A stretch of 45,659 bases of DNA from Alphaproteobacteria bacterium (GCA_024278055.1 JAJRTY010000140.1:1-45659), one strand, 5' to 3'; positions 29,066 through 39,450 are shown, numbered from the stretch's first letter. Notes: generated by a model from the letters alone, not told the origin. Translations and numbers: made by a program.

Positions 29066-30997
29066 ATGTATTCCGCAATCGTCTTTTTGCCACTGTTAGG
29101 CGCTTTATTTGCCGGTTTTGGCGGCCGCTGGGTGGGCGTACGGGCCTCTTACCTGGTGACGTGTACATTCCTGGTTATTTCAGCTTTGCTGTCGTGGGTG
29201 TCGCTGTATCAGGTGGGCCTGCAGGGTGAAACCGTATCCGTCAAGATTCTAACCTGGGTGAATTCAGGTGATTTGCAAACCAGCTGGGCGTTTCGTATTG
29301 ATACGCTGACGGCTGTTATGCTGGTGGTGGTCAATTCAGTGTCAGCGCTGGTGCATATTTATTCCATCGGCTACATGAGCCATGATCCCCATCAGCCGCG
29401 CTTTTTTGCCTATCTGTCGTTTTTTACTTTCGCCATGCTGATGCTGGTGACATCAGACAATTTCCTGCAAATGTTTTTTGGCTGGGAAGGGGTGGGACTG
29501 GCTTCTTACCTGCTGATTGGTTTCTGGTATAAAAAACCGTCTGCAAATGCTGCTGCCATCAAGGCCTTTGTCGTCAACCGGGTTGGTGATTTCGGCTTTG
29601 CTTTGGGTATTTTTGCCATCTATCTGGTTTTTGGCTCGATTGAGTTTGATACGGTTTTTGCTGCCGCTGCCTCGCAAGCCGGCAAGACGTTCACCTTCCT
29701 CAGCTGGGAAGTGGATATCATGACAACCATTGCCTTGTTGTTGTTCATGGGTGCCATGGGAAAATCGGCCCAGTTCATGTTGCACACCTGGTTGCCGGAT
29801 GCGATGGAAGGCCCGACACCGGTGTCTGCCCTCATTCATGCTGCCACCATGGTTACTGCCGGGGTGTTTTTGGTGGCACGGACATCGCCGATATTTGAAG
29901 CGGCACCGGCAGCTTTGGTTTTTGTTACTCTGATTGGTGCAACAACCGCCTTTTTTGCAGCATCCGTTGGTCTGGTGCAAAACGATATCAAACGCGTCGT
30001 GGCTTATTCGACCTGCTCACAGCTGGGCTATATGTTTGTCGCCATGGGTGTCGGTGCTTATCAGGTCGGCATCTTTCACCTGTTCACCCATGCGTTTTTC
30101 AAGGCCCTGCTGTTCTTAGGCTCAGGCTCGGTTATTCATGCCATGTCTGATGAACAAGACATGCGCAAGATGGGGGGGTTGCGAAAGCTTCTGCCTTATA
30201 CCTGGGCCATGATGCTTGTGGGAACGCTCGCTCTTACCGGCTTTCCGCTGACGGCGGGATATTTTTCCAAGGATGCTATAATAGAAGGCGCCTTTGCGGC
30301 GCAGACCGGAATTGGTCAATATGCGTTTTACCTGCTGGTGTTTGCCGCTTTCATGACGTCATTTTATTCGTGGCGATTGATGTTCATGACATTTGAGGGC
30401 CGCCCGCGCGCCAGTGTTGATATCATGTCAAAGGTCCATGAATCACCTAAAATCATCCTTGTGCCGTTGTTCCTGCTGGCGATTGGAGCGCTTGGGGCGG
30501 GGCTGGTTTTCCACAATATGTTCATTGGCGAAGGCAGTGCCGAGTTTTGGGGGGCTGCTATCTTTACCGGGCCGGACAACAATATTCTCGAAGCCATCGA
30601 GGGCGTGCCGAGCTGGGTTGTTTATTCTGCCACTATCGCCATGGTTGCCGGGTTTATTCTCAGCTTTTATTTTTACATCGTGGCTCCCATGGTACCGGTT
30701 AATATGGCGGCAACCTTCACCATCGCCTACAAGTTCCTGCTCAACAAATGGTACTTTGATGAGATCTACGATTTTCTGCTTGTCAGACCGGTCAAAGCGC
30801 TGGGCTACTTCCTGTGGAAGAAGGGGGATGGCTGGCTCATTGACGGCTTCGGTCCTGATGGCGTATCCGCCCGGGTGCTGCAACTGACCGGGCGCATAAA
30901 CAAAATTCAAACCGGGTTTTTATATCATTATGCCTTTGCCATGCTCATCGGAGTTGCCGCCTTCGTTACATTCTTCATGTTCGCAGGAGTGAAGTAA
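29066..30997 (+). CDS. nuoL: NADH-quinone oxidoreductase subunit L
   Basis: Distal antiporter-like subunit of complex I (643 residues, about 16 helices), one of the three proton channels. The core motif [16 protein letters not shown] (with the key Glu) and [20 protein letters not shown] (with the key Lys and His) are intact. The long C-terminal part includes the lateral amphipathic helix typical of NuoL that braces NuoM and NuoN. The stop shares one base with the nuoM start. Confidence 0.97.
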   Translation: MYSAIVFLPLLGALFAGFGGRWVGVRASYLVTCTFLVISALLSWVSLYQVGLQGETVSVKILTWVNSGDLQTSWAFRIDTLTAVMLVVVNSVSALVHIYSIGYMSHDPHQPRFFAYLSFFTFAMLMLVTSDNFLQMFFGWEGVGLASYLLIGFWYKKPSANAAAIKAFVVNRVGDFGFALGIFAIYLVFGSIEFDTVFAAAASQAGKTFTFLSWEVDIMTTIALLLFMGAMGKSAQFMLHTWLPDAMEGPTPVSALIHAATMVTAGVFLVARTSPIFEAAPAALVFVTLIGATTAFFAASVGLVQNDIKRVVAYSTCSQLGYMFVAMGVGAYQVGIFHLFTHAFFKALLFLGSGSVIHAMSDEQDMRKMGGLRKLLPYTWAMMLVGTLALTGFPLTAGYFSKDAIIEGAFAAQTGIGQYAFYLLVFAAFMTSFYSWRLMFMTFEGRPRASVDIMSKVHESPKIILVPLFLLAIGALGAGLVFHNMFIGEGSAEFWGAAIFTGPDNNILEAIEGVPSWVVYSATIAMVAGFILSFYFYIVAPMVPVNMAATFTIAYKFLLNKWYFDEIYDFLLVRPVKALGYFLWKKGDGWLIDGFGPDGVSARVLQLTGRINKIQTGFLYHYAFAMLIGVAAFVTFFMFAGVK

Positions 30998-32517
30998 TGT
31001 CCGACTGGCCTATTCTTTCAATCATTACCTTCCTGCCACTGCTGGGCGCGCTGTTCATCTTCTTTCTGGTCAGAGGTGAAGATGAAATAGCTGAACGCGG
31101 TGCCAAGTATGTTGCCTTGTGGACGACGATCATTACGTTCATCCTGTCGATTTTTATCTGGATAGAATTTGATTTTACCACCTCGGGTTTTCAGTTTGTC
31201 GAAGAACGCCAATGGCTGGGTGATACCATCGCCTACCGCATGGGGGTCGATGGCATATCGATGCTGTTCGTCATTTTGACCACTTTCCTGATGCCGGGGT
31301 GTATTCTGGCAAGCTGGGTTTCGGTCAAGTCTCGCGTCAAAGAATATATGATCGCATTTCTGGTACTTGAAACACTGCTGATCGGTGTTTTCTGTGCCCT
31401 TGACCTGGTGTTGTTCTACCTGTTCTTTGAAGGCGGGTTGATCCCGATGTTCCTGATCATCGGCATCTGGGGCGGCAAGCGCCGGGTCTATGCCAGTTTC
31501 AAGTTTTTCCTCTATACGCTGCTGGGCTCGGTGTTGATGCTGATTGCCATTATGGCGATGTATGCGCAGTCCGGCACAACCGACATCACCCAGTTGCTTA
31601 CCTATGATTTCCCTGCCGGTATGCAGACCTGGCTGTGGCTTGCCTTCTTTGCCTCTTTTGCGGTGAAAATGCCGATGTGGCCGGTGCATACATGGCTGCC
31701 CGATGCCCATGTGGAGGCACCTACGGCAGGCTCGGTGATACTGGCGGCCATCCTGCTGAAAATGGGCGGTTACGGGTTCTTGCGCTTTTCAATCCCGATG
31801 TTCCCGCTGGCCTCGGCTGATTTTGCCCCGTTGATTTTCACGCTGTCGGTGATTGCGATTATCTATACCTCGCTGGTGGCTTTGATGCAGCAGGATATGA
31901 AAAAGCTGGTCGCCTATTCGTCGGTGGCACATATGGGTTTTGTTACCATGGGGATTTTCGCACTCAACCAGCAGGGCATCCAGGGTGGTATTTTCCAGAT
32001 GCTCAGCCATGGTCTGGTATCGGGTGCGTTGTTCCTGTGTGTCGGTGTAATTTACGACCGTATGCATACACGCGAGATTTCTGCTTACGGCGGTCTCGTC
32101 AACCGTATGCCGCTTTATGCTCTCGTTTTTATGATATTTACCATGGCCAATGTGGGGCTGCCGGGAACCAGCAGTTTTGTTGGCGAGTTCCTGACCCTGC
32201 TGGGCACCTATAAAGTCAACACCTGGGTTGCCTTCCTGGCCACCACCGGGGTCATTTTAAGCGCTTGTTATGCCTTGTGGCTTTATCGGCGCACGGTATT
32301 TGGCGAGATGGAAAAAGAGAGCCTCAAGAACATCACTGATATGAACCGGCGCGAAGCTCTGGTGATTGTTCCCCTGGCTGTCCTGATCATATTTTTTGGT
32401 ATATATCCCGCACCTATTTTTGACGTTACTGCTGCATCAGTTGAAAACCTGATATCGAATTATGAGCAGGCGTTGGCAACCTTTGATGCTGCAAATGCGG
32501 CACTTCAAGCGCAGTAA
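30997..32517 (+). CDS. nuoM: NADH-quinone oxidoreductase subunit M
   Basis: Antiporter-like proton-channel subunit of complex I (506 residues, about 14 helices). The essential Glu lies in [20 protein letters not shown] and the Lys in [20 protein letters not shown]. The end (residues 480-506) is polar and Ala/Asn-rich. It is followed after 12 bases by nuoN. Confidence 0.97.
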   Translation: MSDWPILSIITFLPLLGALFIFFLVRGEDEIAERGAKYVALWTTIITFILSIFIWIEFDFTTSGFQFVEERQWLGDTIAYRMGVDGISMLFVILTTFLMPGCILASWVSVKSRVKEYMIAFLVLETLLIGVFCALDLVLFYLFFEGGLIPMFLIIGIWGGKRRVYASFKFFLYTLLGSVLMLIAIMAMYAQSGTTDITQLLTYDFPAGMQTWLWLAFFASFAVKMPMWPVHTWLPDAHVEAPTAGSVILAAILLKMGGYGFLRFSIPMFPLASADFAPLIFTLSVIAIIYTSLVALMQQDMKKLVAYSSVAHMGFVTMGIFALNQQGIQGGIFQMLSHGLVSGALFLCVGVIYDRMHTREISAYGGLVNRMPLYALVFMIFTMANVGLPGTSSFVGEFLTLLGTYKVNTWVAFLATTGVILSACYALWLYRRTVFGEMEKESLKNITDMNRREALVIVPLAVLIIFFGIYPAPIFDVTAASVENLISNYEQALATFDAANAALQAQ

Positions 32518-32529
32518 GGGCTGACACAC

Positions 32530-33972
32530 ATGCAAAATGCCTTTGTCCCGGAGCAATTGATCCCCGCATCGCCGGAAATATTTCTGGCACTCGCTGCTAT
32601 GGTGTTCTTGATGTTTGGCGTGTTTTCCAAAAAAGACACGTCGGATTTGATGTCGGTATTATGTGCGGCTGCACTTGGTGTTGCTGCTGTTATGGTGGCG
32701 ATGATACCGGAAGGGGCATCGAGCGCCTTTAACAACGCATTTATTCTCGATCCCTTCGCCCGGCTGTTGAAGGTTCTGGCTTATGTGGCGTCAGCTGCGG
32801 CCATTGTCATGTCTATTACGTACAACCGGCGTTTGAAAATAGCGCGGTTTGAGTTTCCCATCCTGATCCTGCTTGCCACTCTTGGCATGGGCATGATGAT
32901 TTCGGCCAATGATCTGATTGCGCTATACATGGGGCTGGAACTGCAAAGTCTGGCACTTTATGTCATAGCCGCCTTTAATCGTGATTCGAGCCGGTCCAGC
33001 GAAGCCGGGTTGAAATATTTTGTACTGGGTGCCTTGTCGTCAGGCATGCTGCTCTATGGTGCATCGTTGATTTACGGTTTTACCGGGTCAACAGGGTTCG
33101 CTGAAATCGCTACGTTTGTTACTGCTAACGGCAGCAATCTCGGGCTGATATTCGGCATTGTCTTTTTGTTGGCGGGGCTGGCTTTCAAGGTCTCTGCCGT
33201 ACCGTTTCACATGTGGACGCCGGATGTTTATGAAGGCGCATCAACTCCGGTTACCGCCCTGTTTGCATCCGCGCCAAAGATTGCCGCAATGGCGATGTTT
33301 ATCCGCGCCATGGTTGCGGCTTTTCCGGCCATTACCGATCAATGGCAGCAGATCATTGTGTTTATCTCAATCGGCTCAATGGTTCTGGGGGCGTTTGCAG
33401 CCATTGGACAGCACAACATAAAACGCCTGATGGGGTATAGTTCGATTGGTCACATGGGCTTTGCCCTGGTGGGCCTGGCTGCGGGAACTGAAGATGGGGT
33501 TCAAGGTGTCATCATTTATATGGTGATTTATCTGGCTATGACGCTTGGTGCGTTTGGATGTATTCTGGCCATGCGCCGGCAGGATGAGATGTGTGAAGAT
33601 ATTAACGACCTTGCCGGTCTGGGGCGCAGTAACCCGATGATGGGTTTCATTTTGGCGATGCTAATGTTTTCGCTTGCCGGCATTCCGCCGCTGGCCGGGT
33701 TCTTTGCCAAGTGGTACGTGTTTCTCGCCGCCATACAAGCGGGACTTTATCCCCTGGCCATCATCGGGATTGTCGCCAGTGTGATCGGGGCATTTTACTA
33801 TCTTCGTATCGTCAAGATCATTTATTTTGACGAACCGGCTGAAGAATTTGAGCCAATGCCGCGCGAACTTGACTTGATTGTCGGGCTAAGCGGCTTGTTT
33901 GTCATGCTGTTTTTCGTTTTCCCCACCAGTTTGATAAGTGCTGCTGCTGTTGCTGCTAAATCACTGTTTTGA
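32530..33972 (+). CDS. nuoN: NADH-quinone oxidoreductase subunit N
   Basis: Third antiporter-like proton-channel subunit (480 residues, about 14 helices). MGLELQSLALYVIAAFNRD contains the channel Glu, and LAGLAFKVSAVPFHMWTPDVYEGA contains the Lys. It is the last nuo gene, and its TGA overlaps the ATG of birA by one base, so transcription and translation run on into the following genes. Confidence 0.97.
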   Translation: MQNAFVPEQLIPASPEIFLALAAMVFLMFGVFSKKDTSDLMSVLCAAALGVAAVMVAMIPEGASSAFNNAFILDPFARLLKVLAYVASAAAIVMSITYNRRLKIARFEFPILILLATLGMGMMISANDLIALYMGLELQSLALYVIAAFNRDSSRSSEAGLKYFVLGALSSGMLLYGASLIYGFTGSTGFAEIATFVTANGSNLGLIFGIVFLLAGLAFKVSAVPFHMWTPDVYEGASTPVTALFASAPKIAAMAMFIRAMVAAFPAITDQWQQIIVFISIGSMVLGAFAAIGQHNIKRLMGYSSIGHMGFALVGLAAGTEDGVQGVIIYMVIYLAMTLGAFGCILAMRRQDEMCEDINDLAGLGRSNPMMGFILAMLMFSLAGIPPLAGFFAKWYVFLAAIQAGLYPLAIIGIVASVIGAFYYLRIVKIIYFDEPAEEFEPMPRELDLIVGLSGLFVMLFFVFPTSLISAAAVAAKSLF

Positions 33973-34769
33973 TGCTGCAGGTACCGCCGGGGTATTCATT
34001 ATCCTGTTTTAAAGAAATTGATTCGACCAATCTGGAAGCATTGCGCCTCGCTGACAAAGGCATCGAAGGTCCGTTGTGGGTTGTGGCAGAGCGCCAAACC
34101 CAAGGTCGTGGACGGCGCGGGCGCAGCTGGGTCACATCAGATGGAAATCTGTTTGCAACTTTGCTGTTAACCGGGCAGGGGCCTGCCGGGGTGATGTCCG
34201 GTTTGAGCTTTGTTGCCGCGGTGGCCGTTGCTCACATGATTGAACAGATGGTGGCGCAGGCAGGCTCAACGGCACAAATCAGGTTGAAATGGCCAAATGA
34301 TATATTGCTCAATAATGCCAAGGCTGGCGGGATTTTAATTGAAACCTCAGGCGCCGGCTCACGACAGGGTGCTTACGCTGTGGCCATAGGTGTTGGTTTG
34401 AATGTCAGATCCCACCCCACTGAAACCCTGTCCTATCCGACAACCGATTTAGCCGAATATGGGCTTGAATTAACTTGTAATGATGTTTTTGAGCTACTTG
34501 CGGTCAATTTTGACCATTACCTGAACCTGTGGCAACATGGTGCGGGATTTGCATCGATAAAACAACGCTGGCTTGAATTTGGACCTTCGGTGGGCCAGGA
34601 GCTTAAAATTGATACCGGTGTCGATGTGATTACAGGCGCTTTTATGGGGCTGGATCAACATGGTGAGCTGATTTTGCAATTACCAGATGGAAAGCAGCAG
34701 GTAATTGTGGCTGGAGATGTTACTGAAAATGGCCCTGATCCAAAATTACCAACGCAGGATAGTCTCTAG
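33972..34769 (+). CDS. birA: Biotin--[acetyl-CoA-carboxylase] ligase
   Basis: Activates biotin with ATP and attaches it to the biotin carboxyl carrier protein of acetyl-CoA carboxylase and similar enzymes. The 265 residues consist of the catalytic domain only, with no N-terminal DNA-binding domain, so unlike E. coli BirA it should not act as a repressor. The biotin/AMP loop GRGRRGRSW and the KWPNDILLNNAKAGGILIE segment, with the conserved Lys-Trp-Pro-Asn-Asp, are intact. ATG 33972 overlaps the nuoN stop and its own TAG overlaps the GTG of rnj. birA after nuoN is usual in rhizobia. Confidence 0.94.
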   Translation: MLQVPPGYSLSCFKEIDSTNLEALRLADKGIEGPLWVVAERQTQGRGRRGRSWVTSDGNLFATLLLTGQGPAGVMSGLSFVAAVAVAHMIEQMVAQAGSTAQIRLKWPNDILLNNAKAGGILIETSGAGSRQGAYAVAIGVGLNVRSHPTETLSYPTTDLAEYGLELTCNDVFELLAVNFDHYLNLWQHGAGFASIKQRWLEFGPSVGQELKIDTGVDVITGAFMGLDQHGELILQLPDGKQQVIVAGDVTENGPDPKLPTQDSL

Positions 34770-36447
34770 TGCCAAAAAATTCTCAAGCTGACAAAGAACT
34801 GGTTTTTCTGCCGTTGGGGGGTGCCGGTGAAATCGGCATGAACCTGTATCTTTACGGCTTTGGATCGGCCCGAAAACGCAAGTGGCTGATGGTCGATCTT
34901 GGCATCACCTTTGGTGATTTCCGTCACCCCGGCATTGATACGATCTTACCGGATATCTCGTTTATCGAGGAGGTGCGCGATGATCTTGTCGGTATTGTCA
35001 TAACCCATGCGCATGAAGATCACTATGGTGCCGTGCAAACCCTGTGGCCACGTCTAAGGCACCGGTCTATGCCACACGTTTCGCAATTGAGATGCTGGCC
35101 CCGCGTCTGGCCTACAATGGTCTTGATGAGGAATTGAGCGTTACTGAAATTGCACCGGGAGAAATTGTTGAGCTGGGGCCGTTCAGCTTCGAGCTGATCC
35201 CGGTTAGCCATTCCCTGCCATAACCCAATGCAATAGCCATTAAGACCAGCGCCGGAACGGTCATTCATTCTGGTGACTGGAAACTGGATGATGAGCCTGT
35301 CATCGGTGATGGCGTTGATCTTGCCCGGTTTAAGGCGCTTGGCAATGAAGGCGTGAGGGCGTTGGTCTGTGATTCGACCAATGTGCTGCGCGATGGTCGC
35401 TCACCGTCAGAAGGTGACGTTGCGCGCTCACTTGCCGCTATTGTTAAATCGGCAAAAAACCGTGTGGCAATAACCGGTTTTGCCTCCAACGTTGCCCGCA
35501 TTCATTCCATCGCCAAAGCAGCTGAAGCCGCCGACCGCCATGTGATTGCTGTGGGCCGTTCCATGCACCGTGTTGTAGCTGCCGCTAAAGCCTGCGGGTA
35601 TCTGTGAGACATAGCTCCCTTTATTGCCGAAGAACATTGCGGCAGCCTGCCACGCGATAAAACGCTTATCCTGTGTACGGGCTCTCAGGGTGAGGCGCGC
35701 GCGGCTCTGGGCCGGATTGCCACCGATCAACACCCCCATGTCATTCTCAACAAGGGCGATCTGGTGGTGTTTTCATCGCGAACAATTCCCGGCAACGAAA
35801 AAGCCATTGGCCAGGTGCATAATGATCTGGCGGCTCTGGGGTGCGATATCATTGTCGATGGCGATCAACTTGTTCATGTTACCGGTCATCCGCGGCGCGA
35901 TGAATTAAAACAACTCTATGATCTGGTGAGGCCGGAAGCCCTGATCCCCATGCACGGGGAAATGCGTCATCTGGTTGAACACACCAAGTTTGCCAAACAG
36001 TGCGGCATTAAACAGTCAACCGTTGTGCTCAATGGTGAAATGGCCCATCTGGGGCCGGGCGAGTTGAGGATAATAGATGAAGTGCCCCATGGTCGTATGC
36101 ATATTGACGGGTATTTGGAGGTGCCGGGGTTTGATGGCCCGGCGCACCAGCGTAAACGCCTGGGGTTTGCCGGAATTGTAACGGTGGCGCTGGTGGTTGA
36201 TGGTGCAGGCAATATTATTGCTGATCCTGCGATCATTGCCCACGGGTTGCCGCAATTTAATGACCATGATGAGTTGTTTATCAATATTATCGACGATGCT
36301 GTACAGGCTGGCTGGGATAGATTGTCGCGGCGCGAAAAACGGGATGACGCAGCCCTTGGTGAAGGTGTAAGAAGGCAAATACGCCGAGGCGTTTCGCAGG
36401 CCTGGGGCAAAAAGCCTATCTGCTATGTCACCGTCTCGAGACTGTAA
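34769..36447 (+). pseudogene. rnj: Ribonuclease J with a frameshift and two in-frame stops
   Basis: Metallo-beta-lactamase/beta-CASP ribonuclease that matures and degrades RNA by endo- and 5'-exonuclease action. The GTG start overlaps birA and THAHEDHYG (metal site) is intact. After codon 95 (Arg, 35051-35053) one base is missing: the frame jumps from CGT-CT to AAG-GCA near 35054-35056, where the family reads PRLKAPVYATRF. In the new frame TAA at 35221-35223 falls within SHSLP-stop-PNAIAIKT, where relatives have Glu. TGA at 35605-35607 interrupts CGYL-stop-DIAPF. The rest (ILCTGSQGEARAAL, PMHGEMRHLVEH) reads intact to 36447. With the base restored the frame has 560 codons including the final stop, the normal length. 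Three lesions within about 550 bases suggest a pseudogene or a poor-quality stretch. As written no active enzyme could be made. Confidence 0.9.
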
Positions 36448-36473
36448 AGAAACATGCTGAAGGAGTACCTTTT

Positions 36474-36878
36474 GTGATTGGTCGATTAAACCATGTGGCC
36501 ATTGCCGTTCCTGATATTGCAGTGGCAAGCGCTATTTATCGCGATACTTTGGGGGCGACGCTTTCTGACACGCAAGCCCAGCCCGATCATGGCGTTACCA
36601 CGGTTTTTATTGAGTTGCCCAATACCAAGATTGAATTGCTTGAACCTCTGGGAGATGATTCTCCGCTTATCGGTTTTTTGCAGAAAAACAGCAGTGGTGG
36701 TATTCACCACGTCTGTTATGAGGTTGAGGACATCATCAAGGCCCGTGATCATCTGGTTGCAACCGGTGCGCGTGTGCTCGGTGACGGTAACCCTAAAATC
36801 GGCGCCCATGGCAAGCCGGTTCTTTTCCTTCATCCCAAGGATTTTTGCGGTACTCTGGTTGAACTGGAGCAATGTTAA
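36474..36878 (+). CDS. mce: Methylmalonyl-CoA epimerase
   Basis: Interconverts (S)- and (R)-methylmalonyl-CoA, linking propionyl-CoA carboxylase to methylmalonyl-CoA mutase in propionate and odd-chain or branched-chain catabolism. The 134-residue protein is a vicinal-oxygen-chelate fold of two repeats. Metal ligands are expected at His7 (RLNHVAIAV), a central His (GIHHVCYEV) and the late Glu (GTLVELEQ). The GTG start has GAAGGAG at 36459-36465. The position after rnj and before a DUF1467 gene is conserved in Hyphomicrobiales. Confidence 0.93.
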   Translation: MIGRLNHVAIAVPDIAVASAIYRDTLGATLSDTQAQPDHGVTTVFIELPNTKIELLEPLGDDSPLIGFLQKNSSGGIHHVCYEVEDIIKARDHLVATGARVLGDGNPKIGAHGKPVLFLHPKDFCGTLVELEQC

Positions 36879-36923
36879 ACCAATGTCCAATCCCGGATTT
36901 TCGAATTTGCGTCAGGAGACCAC

Positions 36924-37181
36924 ATGAATATTGTCGGAAGCGTTGCCATTTATTTTGTCTGCTGGTGGATGACCCTGCTTGCGGTGCTGCCAATTGGCGT
37001 TCGTACGCAAGGTGAAGAAGGTGAAGTTGTCCCCGGTACAGTCGCCAGCGCACCGGTTTTGCCAAGGATCGGTCGCAAGATTCTCCTGACCACCATTCTG
37101 GCCTTTATTCCCTGGAGTATTGGCTTTGCAATACTGGAATATGATATTTTAAGCTTTTCGGATTTTCCCTATGTGCCGTAA
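36924..37181 (+). CDS. DUF1467 family small membrane protein
   Basis: Protein of 85 residues with two membrane helices (about residues 4-24 and 52-70). The first contains WWMTLLAVLPIGVRTQGEEGE, the characteristic stretch of the alphaproteobacterial DUF1467 family, with the charged loop next to it. Function is unknown. Its constant place between mce and proS suggests co-transcription with mce, which ends 45 bases upstream, with AGGAG just before the ATG. Confidence 0.85.
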   Translation: MNIVGSVAIYFVCWWMTLLAVLPIGVRTQGEEGEVVPGTVASAPVLPRIGRKILLTTILAFIPWSIGFAILEYDILSFSDFPYVP

Positions 37182-37215
37182 TTTTCAAACGATTAGAATA
37201 CCATGAAATTCTGAC

Positions 37216-37250
37216 AAAAAAAACAAGGCGACTCAAAGAGTGCGCCTTGT
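37216..37250 (-). terminator. Rho-independent terminator on the minus strand
   Basis: ACAAGGCG (37223-37230) and CGCCTTGT (37243-37250) pair, and ACTC/GAGT extend the stem inward with one bulged G. On the minus strand the hairpin is followed by eight T residues (the A-run 37216-37223 on plus). On the plus strand only CGTTAG follows, so as a plus-strand terminator for DUF1467 it lacks a U-run. Confidence 0.6.
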
Positions 37251-37460
37251 CGTTAGTTAAGAAAATCATCAGTTCACGGGTTGCAAAAATTTGCAATCAG
37301 CACGGCATTCAAAGCCATTTCGTCAAACGCTTTGCGCCAAATGACTTTCCCTCCCTAGACTTGGGCCGCTCAGCCGGATTTCTCTTAAATTCAGGAAAAA
37401 ACACTAGACTGTTACGTGCCTTCTTTTTAATTGCGCATAGTCTACGGAAATCAAATAGAA

Positions 37461-37489
37461 ATGTCACGAGTTAATTAAGGCACTATAAT
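37461..37489 (+). promoter_or_regulatory. Possible promoter for the exported hypothetical protein
   Basis: ATGTCA (37461-37466) and consensus TATAAT (37484-37489) are 17 bases apart. A start near 37496 would leave a leader of about 70 bases before ATG 37569. Confidence 0.45.
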
Positions 37490-37568
37490 AGTTGCATAAA
37501 TTCGAATATGTATATGAATTGCATGTAGTGTTGAGGCGGCGTTAACGTTGGATGAGTATAGTTGGAAA

Positions 37569-38006
37569 ATGGCATGTGGACCTACCAAATATTGTGTTGT
37601 AGTGGTGATGTCGGGTTTGCTGACATTGGGTTTTGCCGGATCGGCAAACTCTGAAAGCGGATTTCACGCAAAATCACGCAACCTGCCTGCAACTGTTAAT
37701 CCCAGCGATCGGGATTGCCCGGGGGGGACGGGGGCAAAAAACACCCCGGGTGCCGGATATTTCCCGGATCGAAAGCTCGTGCCCGCTGATGTGGTGCCCG
37801 TTGGACCGGAGTATTTTCCTGTTCTCAGATTTGATCTCGGGTTGGGTAATCAGCCAAAAAACCGGTTTAACCCACCGGGAAGCAAAACCGGCCGATTGCG
37901 GGCTAAGGATTTGACGGTTGGGGAAGTGAGCGTGGATACATTTAATGGTGAGGTGGCACTGGATGGCCAACCAATAACGCCACCGGGAACTCGCTACGGG
38001 TGTTAG
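37569..38006 (+). CDS. Exported hypothetical protein
   Basis: I do not recognise this protein of about 145 residues. A hydrophobic segment (VVVVMSGLLTLGFAGSANS, about residues 10-28) looks like a signal peptide with cleavage after the Ala-rich end. The mature part is Pro- and Gly-rich, with KNTPGAGYFPDRKLVPADVVPVGPEYFPV and a late PITPPGTRYGC, and seems to lack long helices. Two or three cysteines occur, one at the very C-terminus. An in-frame TTG at 37548 with GAGGCGG upstream could add seven residues. It probably has its own promoter (37461-37489) and lies between DUF1467 and proS. Support for coding comes from the signal peptide, open frame and codon pattern only. Confidence 0.55.
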   Translation: MACGPTKYCVVVVMSGLLTLGFAGSANSESGFHAKSRNLPATVNPSDRDCPGGTGAKNTPGAGYFPDRKLVPADVVPVGPEYFPVLRFDLGLGNQPKNRFNPPGSKTGRLRAKDLTVGEVSVDTFNGEVALDGQPITPPGTRYGC

Positions 38007-38121
38007 GGAATTTAGCAATCGTATTAAAATCATGTCAGATGTCATTGGACTTGTTAACGCTGCATATATAGGGTCTCACTCGGTCTTTGATTCCTGAAAA
38101 CTGTTGCGAGTTATTGCTCCT

Positions 38122-39450
38122 ATGCGCTTATCAAAATACTTCCTGCCGACGATTAAGGAAAATCCGAAAGAAGCCGAGATTGTCTCACATCGCCTGATGC
38201 TGCGTGCGGGCATGATCCGCCAGGCCAGCGCGGGTATTTATACCTGGCTGCCACTCGGGTTCAAGGTACTCAAAAAAATCGAAAACATTGTTCGTGATGA
38301 ACAGGTTCGTGCTGGTGCGATAGAAGTTTTGATGCCGACCATACAATCCGCCGACCTGTGGAAACAGAGCGGTCGCTATGAGGATTATGGTAAAGAGATG
38401 CTGCGCATAACCGATCGTCATGATCGTGAAATGCTCTATGGGCCAACTAACGAAGAACTTATAACCGATACTTTTAAGAACGGTATTAAATCTTATCGCG
38501 ACCTGCCGTGTAACCTGTTTCATATCCAGTGGAAATTTCGCGATGAAGTGCGCCCGCGTTTTGGCATTATGCGCGGCCGCGAATTTTTGATGAAGGATGC
38601 TTATTCCTTTGACCTGACAGCCGAAGAGGGGCGCAAATCCTACAATAAAATGTTTGTCTCCTACCTGCGCACCTTTGACCGTTTAGGGCTTAAAGCCATT
38701 CCCATGGCAGCGGATACCGGGCCTATTGGTGGCGATATGAGCCATGAATTCATTATTCTGGCCGAGACGGGTGAAAGCGAAGTCTATTGTCACCGTGATC
38801 TGGTGGAGTTTGATGTGCCTGGTGCTGATCTTGATTATGACAGCGATCTTGAGCCAATCATTGCCAAGTGGACAGCGCCTTATGCCGCCACTGATGAAGA
38901 ACATGATGCGGAACGTTTTGCTGCTGAAGTTGATGAAAAGGACCGCCTTCAGGCCCGCGGCATCGAAGTCGGGCACATCTTCTTTTTCGGCTCCAAATAT
39001 TCCAGGCCCCTGAACCTCTCGGTTCAGGATTCGACCGGCCGGCAAGTGGCAATTGAAAGCGGTTCATATGGTGTAGGCGTCTCGCGGCTTGTGGGGGCTA
39101 TTATTGAAGCCAGTCATGATGACAATGGCATCATCTGGCCCAAGTCAGTGTCGCCGTTTGATGTCGGCCTTATAAATCTCAAAGCCGGTGATGAGGCAAC
39201 GGACACTGCCTGTGAAAATCTCTATAACCGGCTTACCAAAGATAATATCGATGTGCTCTATGATGACACCAATGACCGTGCCGGTGCCAAGTTCTCCAAT
39301 ATGGATCTCATCGGCCTGCCATGGCAGCTTATCGTTGGCCCCAGGGGGGTCAAGTCGGGAGAAGTTGAAGTTAAATGCCGCGCCACTGGAGCGCGTGAGA
39401 CTTTGTCAATGGATGATGCCTTCAACAAATTAATCTCAGAGTTCCACTGA
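38122..39450 (+). CDS. proS: Prolyl-tRNA synthetase (short form)
   Basis: Class II aminoacyl-tRNA synthetase that charges tRNA-Pro. The 442-residue form is the short alphaproteobacterial type, missing the insertion (INS) editing domain that makes the E. coli enzyme 572 residues long. Motif 2 with [17 protein letters not shown] and motif 3 with [13 protein letters not shown] are intact. The C-terminal anticodon-binding domain is at about 350-442. ATG 38122 ([17 protein letters not shown]) fits family N-termini; a TTG at 38104 would add six residues. lolCE begins two bases after its stop, so the genes are co-transcribed. Confidence 0.95.
   Translation: MRLSKYFLPTIKENPKEAEIVSHRLMLRAGMIRQASAGIYTWLPLGFKVLKKIENIVRDEQVRAGAIEVLMPTIQSADLWKQSGRYEDYGKEMLRITDRHDREMLYGPTNEELITDTFKNGIKSYRDLPCNLFHIQWKFRDEVRPRFGIMRGREFLMKDAYSFDLTAEEGRKSYNKMFVSYLRTFDRLGLKAIPMAADTGPIGGDMSHEFIILAETGESEVYCHRDLVEFDVPGADLDYDSDLEPIIAKWTAPYAATDEEHDAERFAAEVDEKDRLQARGIEVGHIFFFGSKYSRPLNLSVQDSTGRQVAIESGSYGVGVSRLVGAIIEASHDDNGIIWPKSVSPFDVGLINLKAGDEATDTACENLYNRLTKDNIDVLYDDTNDRAGAKFSNMDLIGLPWQLIVGPRGVKSGEVEVKCRATGARETLSMDDAFNKLISEFH

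Larger units (their letters stand above)
37182..37568. other. AT-rich intergenic region with hairpins and palindromes
   Basis: I see no protein gene in these 387 bases. Contents: a hairpin with U-run on the minus strand (37216-37250, listed separately); a palindrome TTGCAAA/TTTGCAA (37281-37287 and 37290-37296); a possible promoter (37461-37489); and an imperfect dyad around TGCATAAATTC (from 37493) and GAATTGCAT (37516-37524). The density of dyads suggests regulation, possibly a small RNA gene. Confidence 0.4.

Noticed and set aside
23837-35607. Reassignment of TAA to glutamate
   Set aside because: Many genes in the window end with TAA at their normal family length (for example nuoL, clpP and hupB), so a general recoding is excluded.
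35764-36447. Separate RNase-J-like protein of 227 residues
   Set aside because: It is the C-terminal remainder of the broken rnj frame. It lacks the metallo-beta-lactamase metal site and no ribosome site precedes it.
37247-37474. Plus-strand frame of 75 codons starting in the hairpin
   Set aside because: It begins with TTG inside the terminator stem, has no ribosome site and an unstructured composition.
37674-38045. Minus-strand frame of 123 codons opposite the exported hypothetical protein
   Set aside because: It has no signal, motif or ribosome site, and the plus-strand frame has a clear signal peptide.
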